Below, one piece after another: positions 63,064-64,000 of a stretch of DNA of 64,000 nt. The stretch covers positions 2,356,001 to 2,420,000 of the forward strand of contig NZ_CP007790.1 in the NCBI RefSeq assembly GCF_000835165.1, written 5' to 3'. The DNA comes from Corynebacterium marinum DSM 44953. Lineage in GTDB: Bacteria; Actinomycetota; Actinomycetes; Mycobacteriales; Mycobacteriaceae. Numbering within the stretch: the first letter of the stretch is position 1; the number at the start of each line of letters is the position of its first letter. The translations under genes and the position numbers were made by a program. Under the pieces are notes generated by a model. The model was not told the origin of the DNA. It saw only the letters and a list, made by a program, of their open reading frames with translations, and made no database searches.

Positions 63064-64000
63064 TGGTTCCGATAAACCCGAGTGCATCACCCCGTCAGAT
63101 CCGGGTGGCTGGAAGCGTGTTCCACCGAGCGGAAAACCGCTCAGTCGGAGTCCGGTTCGCCCACTACGTACCGGATCCGTGGCAACGCCTGGCGGATGGC
63201 TTCGCCATCCTCATGGTGTGCCTCCTCGCGGGTCTCCCCCGGCCGGTGCTGACAGCCGCGGCAACGTCCCTCGGCCTGATGGCGGTGCCGCATCTCTACC
63301 GCTTCAGACTCGGCCTGTCAGTGCTCGATGACCTTCCACGACTTCTCGTGGCCGGCACCGTAGTCCCCTTTGTGGCCGTCTCAGTGTTCAATCCGGAGCT
63401 GGATGTACCCCAGACCGTGTACTTCTCACTGGCCATGGCCGCGAGTCTGGTGGCTTTCAAGACCATCGTGTCCGTCTCCCTCGGCATCCGACGCCGGCGG
63501 AGCCCGAAAATTCTGAGCAGGACACTCATCCTGGGCTCCGGGCCGATCGCGCGCCAGCTCAGTAACAATCTCAAGAACATGCCGGAATTCGGGCTACTCC
63601 CCGTGGCACTCGTCGACCGCGAAATAGAACCGGCCCAGCCCATTCCCGGAGTGGTGACCGGCAAGTTGGACTCCAACCTTCCCGCACTGATCCGTGAACA
63701 TCGGGCGACGACCGTCATCATCGCCTTCGGTTCTTTTTCCGACGGCGACCTGCGCAAGGCCCTCCGGTCCTGCGTTCGGGAAGCTGCGGAACTCTACATC
63801 GTCCCCCGCCTCCCCGAATACCTCGACCGGGACAATCGTACCGAGATGATCGGGGCCCTCCCACTGCGGCGGGTGGCCCGTGCGGCCCACCGCTCGCTCA
63901 CGTGGTTCCTCAAACGACCCTTCGACATTCTGGTCAGCGGAGTCGCACTGGTGCTCCTCTCCCCTGTTCTGCTGGCCCTGGCTCTGATGGTGAAGATCAA
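63064..64000 (+). CDS. Initiating sugar transferase (polyprenyl glycosylphosphotransferase), 3' end beyond window
   Basis: 312 visible codons. The ATG has TGGAG five bases upstream. Membrane helices (ADGFAILMVCLLAGLP, LPRLLVAGTVVPFVAVSVF, TVYFSLAMAASLVAF) are followed by a Rossmann-like domain (TLILGSGPIARQLSNNLK, VVTGKLDSNLPALIREHRA) and then KRPFDILVSGVALVLLSPVL, the start of the bacterial sugar transferase domain. This is the WcaJ/CpsE/EpsE layout that puts the first sugar-phosphate on undecaprenyl phosphate. The catalytic C-terminus is off the edge. It opens a plus-strand exopolysaccharide or capsule operon. Confidence 0.9.

Noticed and set aside
62876..63331. 151-codon plus-strand frame before and into the sugar transferase gene
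   Set aside because: The translation is basic Pro/Gly/Arg-rich without resemblance, and its 3' part overlaps the real sugar-transferase start in another frame.

Overview
The window is about 67% G+C, almost wall-to-wall coding, and carries a set of genes diagnostic of a mycolic-acid actinobacterium, most likely a high-GC environmental Corynebacterium. The pointers are the fpr2-cysIXHDNYZ sulfur cluster in the C. glutamicum order, an HspR-controlled dnaK-grpE-dnaJ-hspR operon, an AftD-type arabinosyltransferase, a DUF3068 (PgfA-like) envelope protein, an MmpL3/CmpL1-type transporter next to trmB and a NYN-domain gene, GTP-dependent PEP carboxykinase, and small corynebacterial families such as DUF2613. 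The species assignment is inference from gene content.

Layout. 1-1256: end of an osmoprotectant-type ABC transporter (minus strand). 1389-4882: a flavohaemoglobin-like protein, a nitrilase-superfamily hydrolase and a small protein coupled to a DUF1023 alpha/beta hydrolase. 4852-6372: an acetaldehyde-type aldehyde dehydrogenase behind RamB-like sites. 6596-11082: the heat-shock operon with a near-consensus SigH promoter and a perfect HAIR operator. 11113-17825: a DUF4272-like protein, proline catabolism (putA, with a candidate leader peptide), an AI-2E transporter and a nucleosidase. 17928-26189: assimilatory sulfate reduction, an almost gapless minus-strand operon with fpr2 divergent. 26190-27043: a gene-poor stretch with a 27-residue membrane microprotein, a perfect hairpin and a LysR remnant.

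27044-34577: a heterodimeric ABC exporter, a cytochrome b561-like protein with an unusual N-terminal heptapeptide repeat, a DUF1707 protein and an alanine-type aminotransferase. 34581-41995: LLM flavin oxidoreductase, UDP-glucose dehydrogenase, dCTP deaminase, tRNA-Gly(CCC) with a strong terminator, DUF2200, VanW, a NagZ-like lipoprotein, a universal stress protein and DUF2613. 42019-59723: a cell-envelope neighbourhood (AftD, acyltransferase, PgfA-like protein, GT-C-like membrane protein, GT4 glycosyltransferase, methyltransferase) followed by pckG and the trmB-NYN-MmpL-flippase-like-DUF3054 run. 59817-64000: a 29-residue microprotein, then the edge of an exopolysaccharide locus (anchored clan GH-A glycosidase and GT4 glycosyltransferase on minus, initiating sugar transferase on plus) divided by a 784-base non-coding region.

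Functionally the window joins stress folding, sulfur assimilation (sulfate import, APS reduction, ferredoxin-dependent sulfite reduction and the siroheme step) and construction of the mycolyl-arabinogalactan envelope. No CRISPR array, intact insertion sequence, prophage or rRNA was seen. The most interesting unexplained signals are the two short genes missed by usual length cut-offs, the 44-base composite palindrome next to one of them, the repeat-bearing cytochrome, the repeated motif between cysI and fpr2, and the proline-containing leader ORF before putA.
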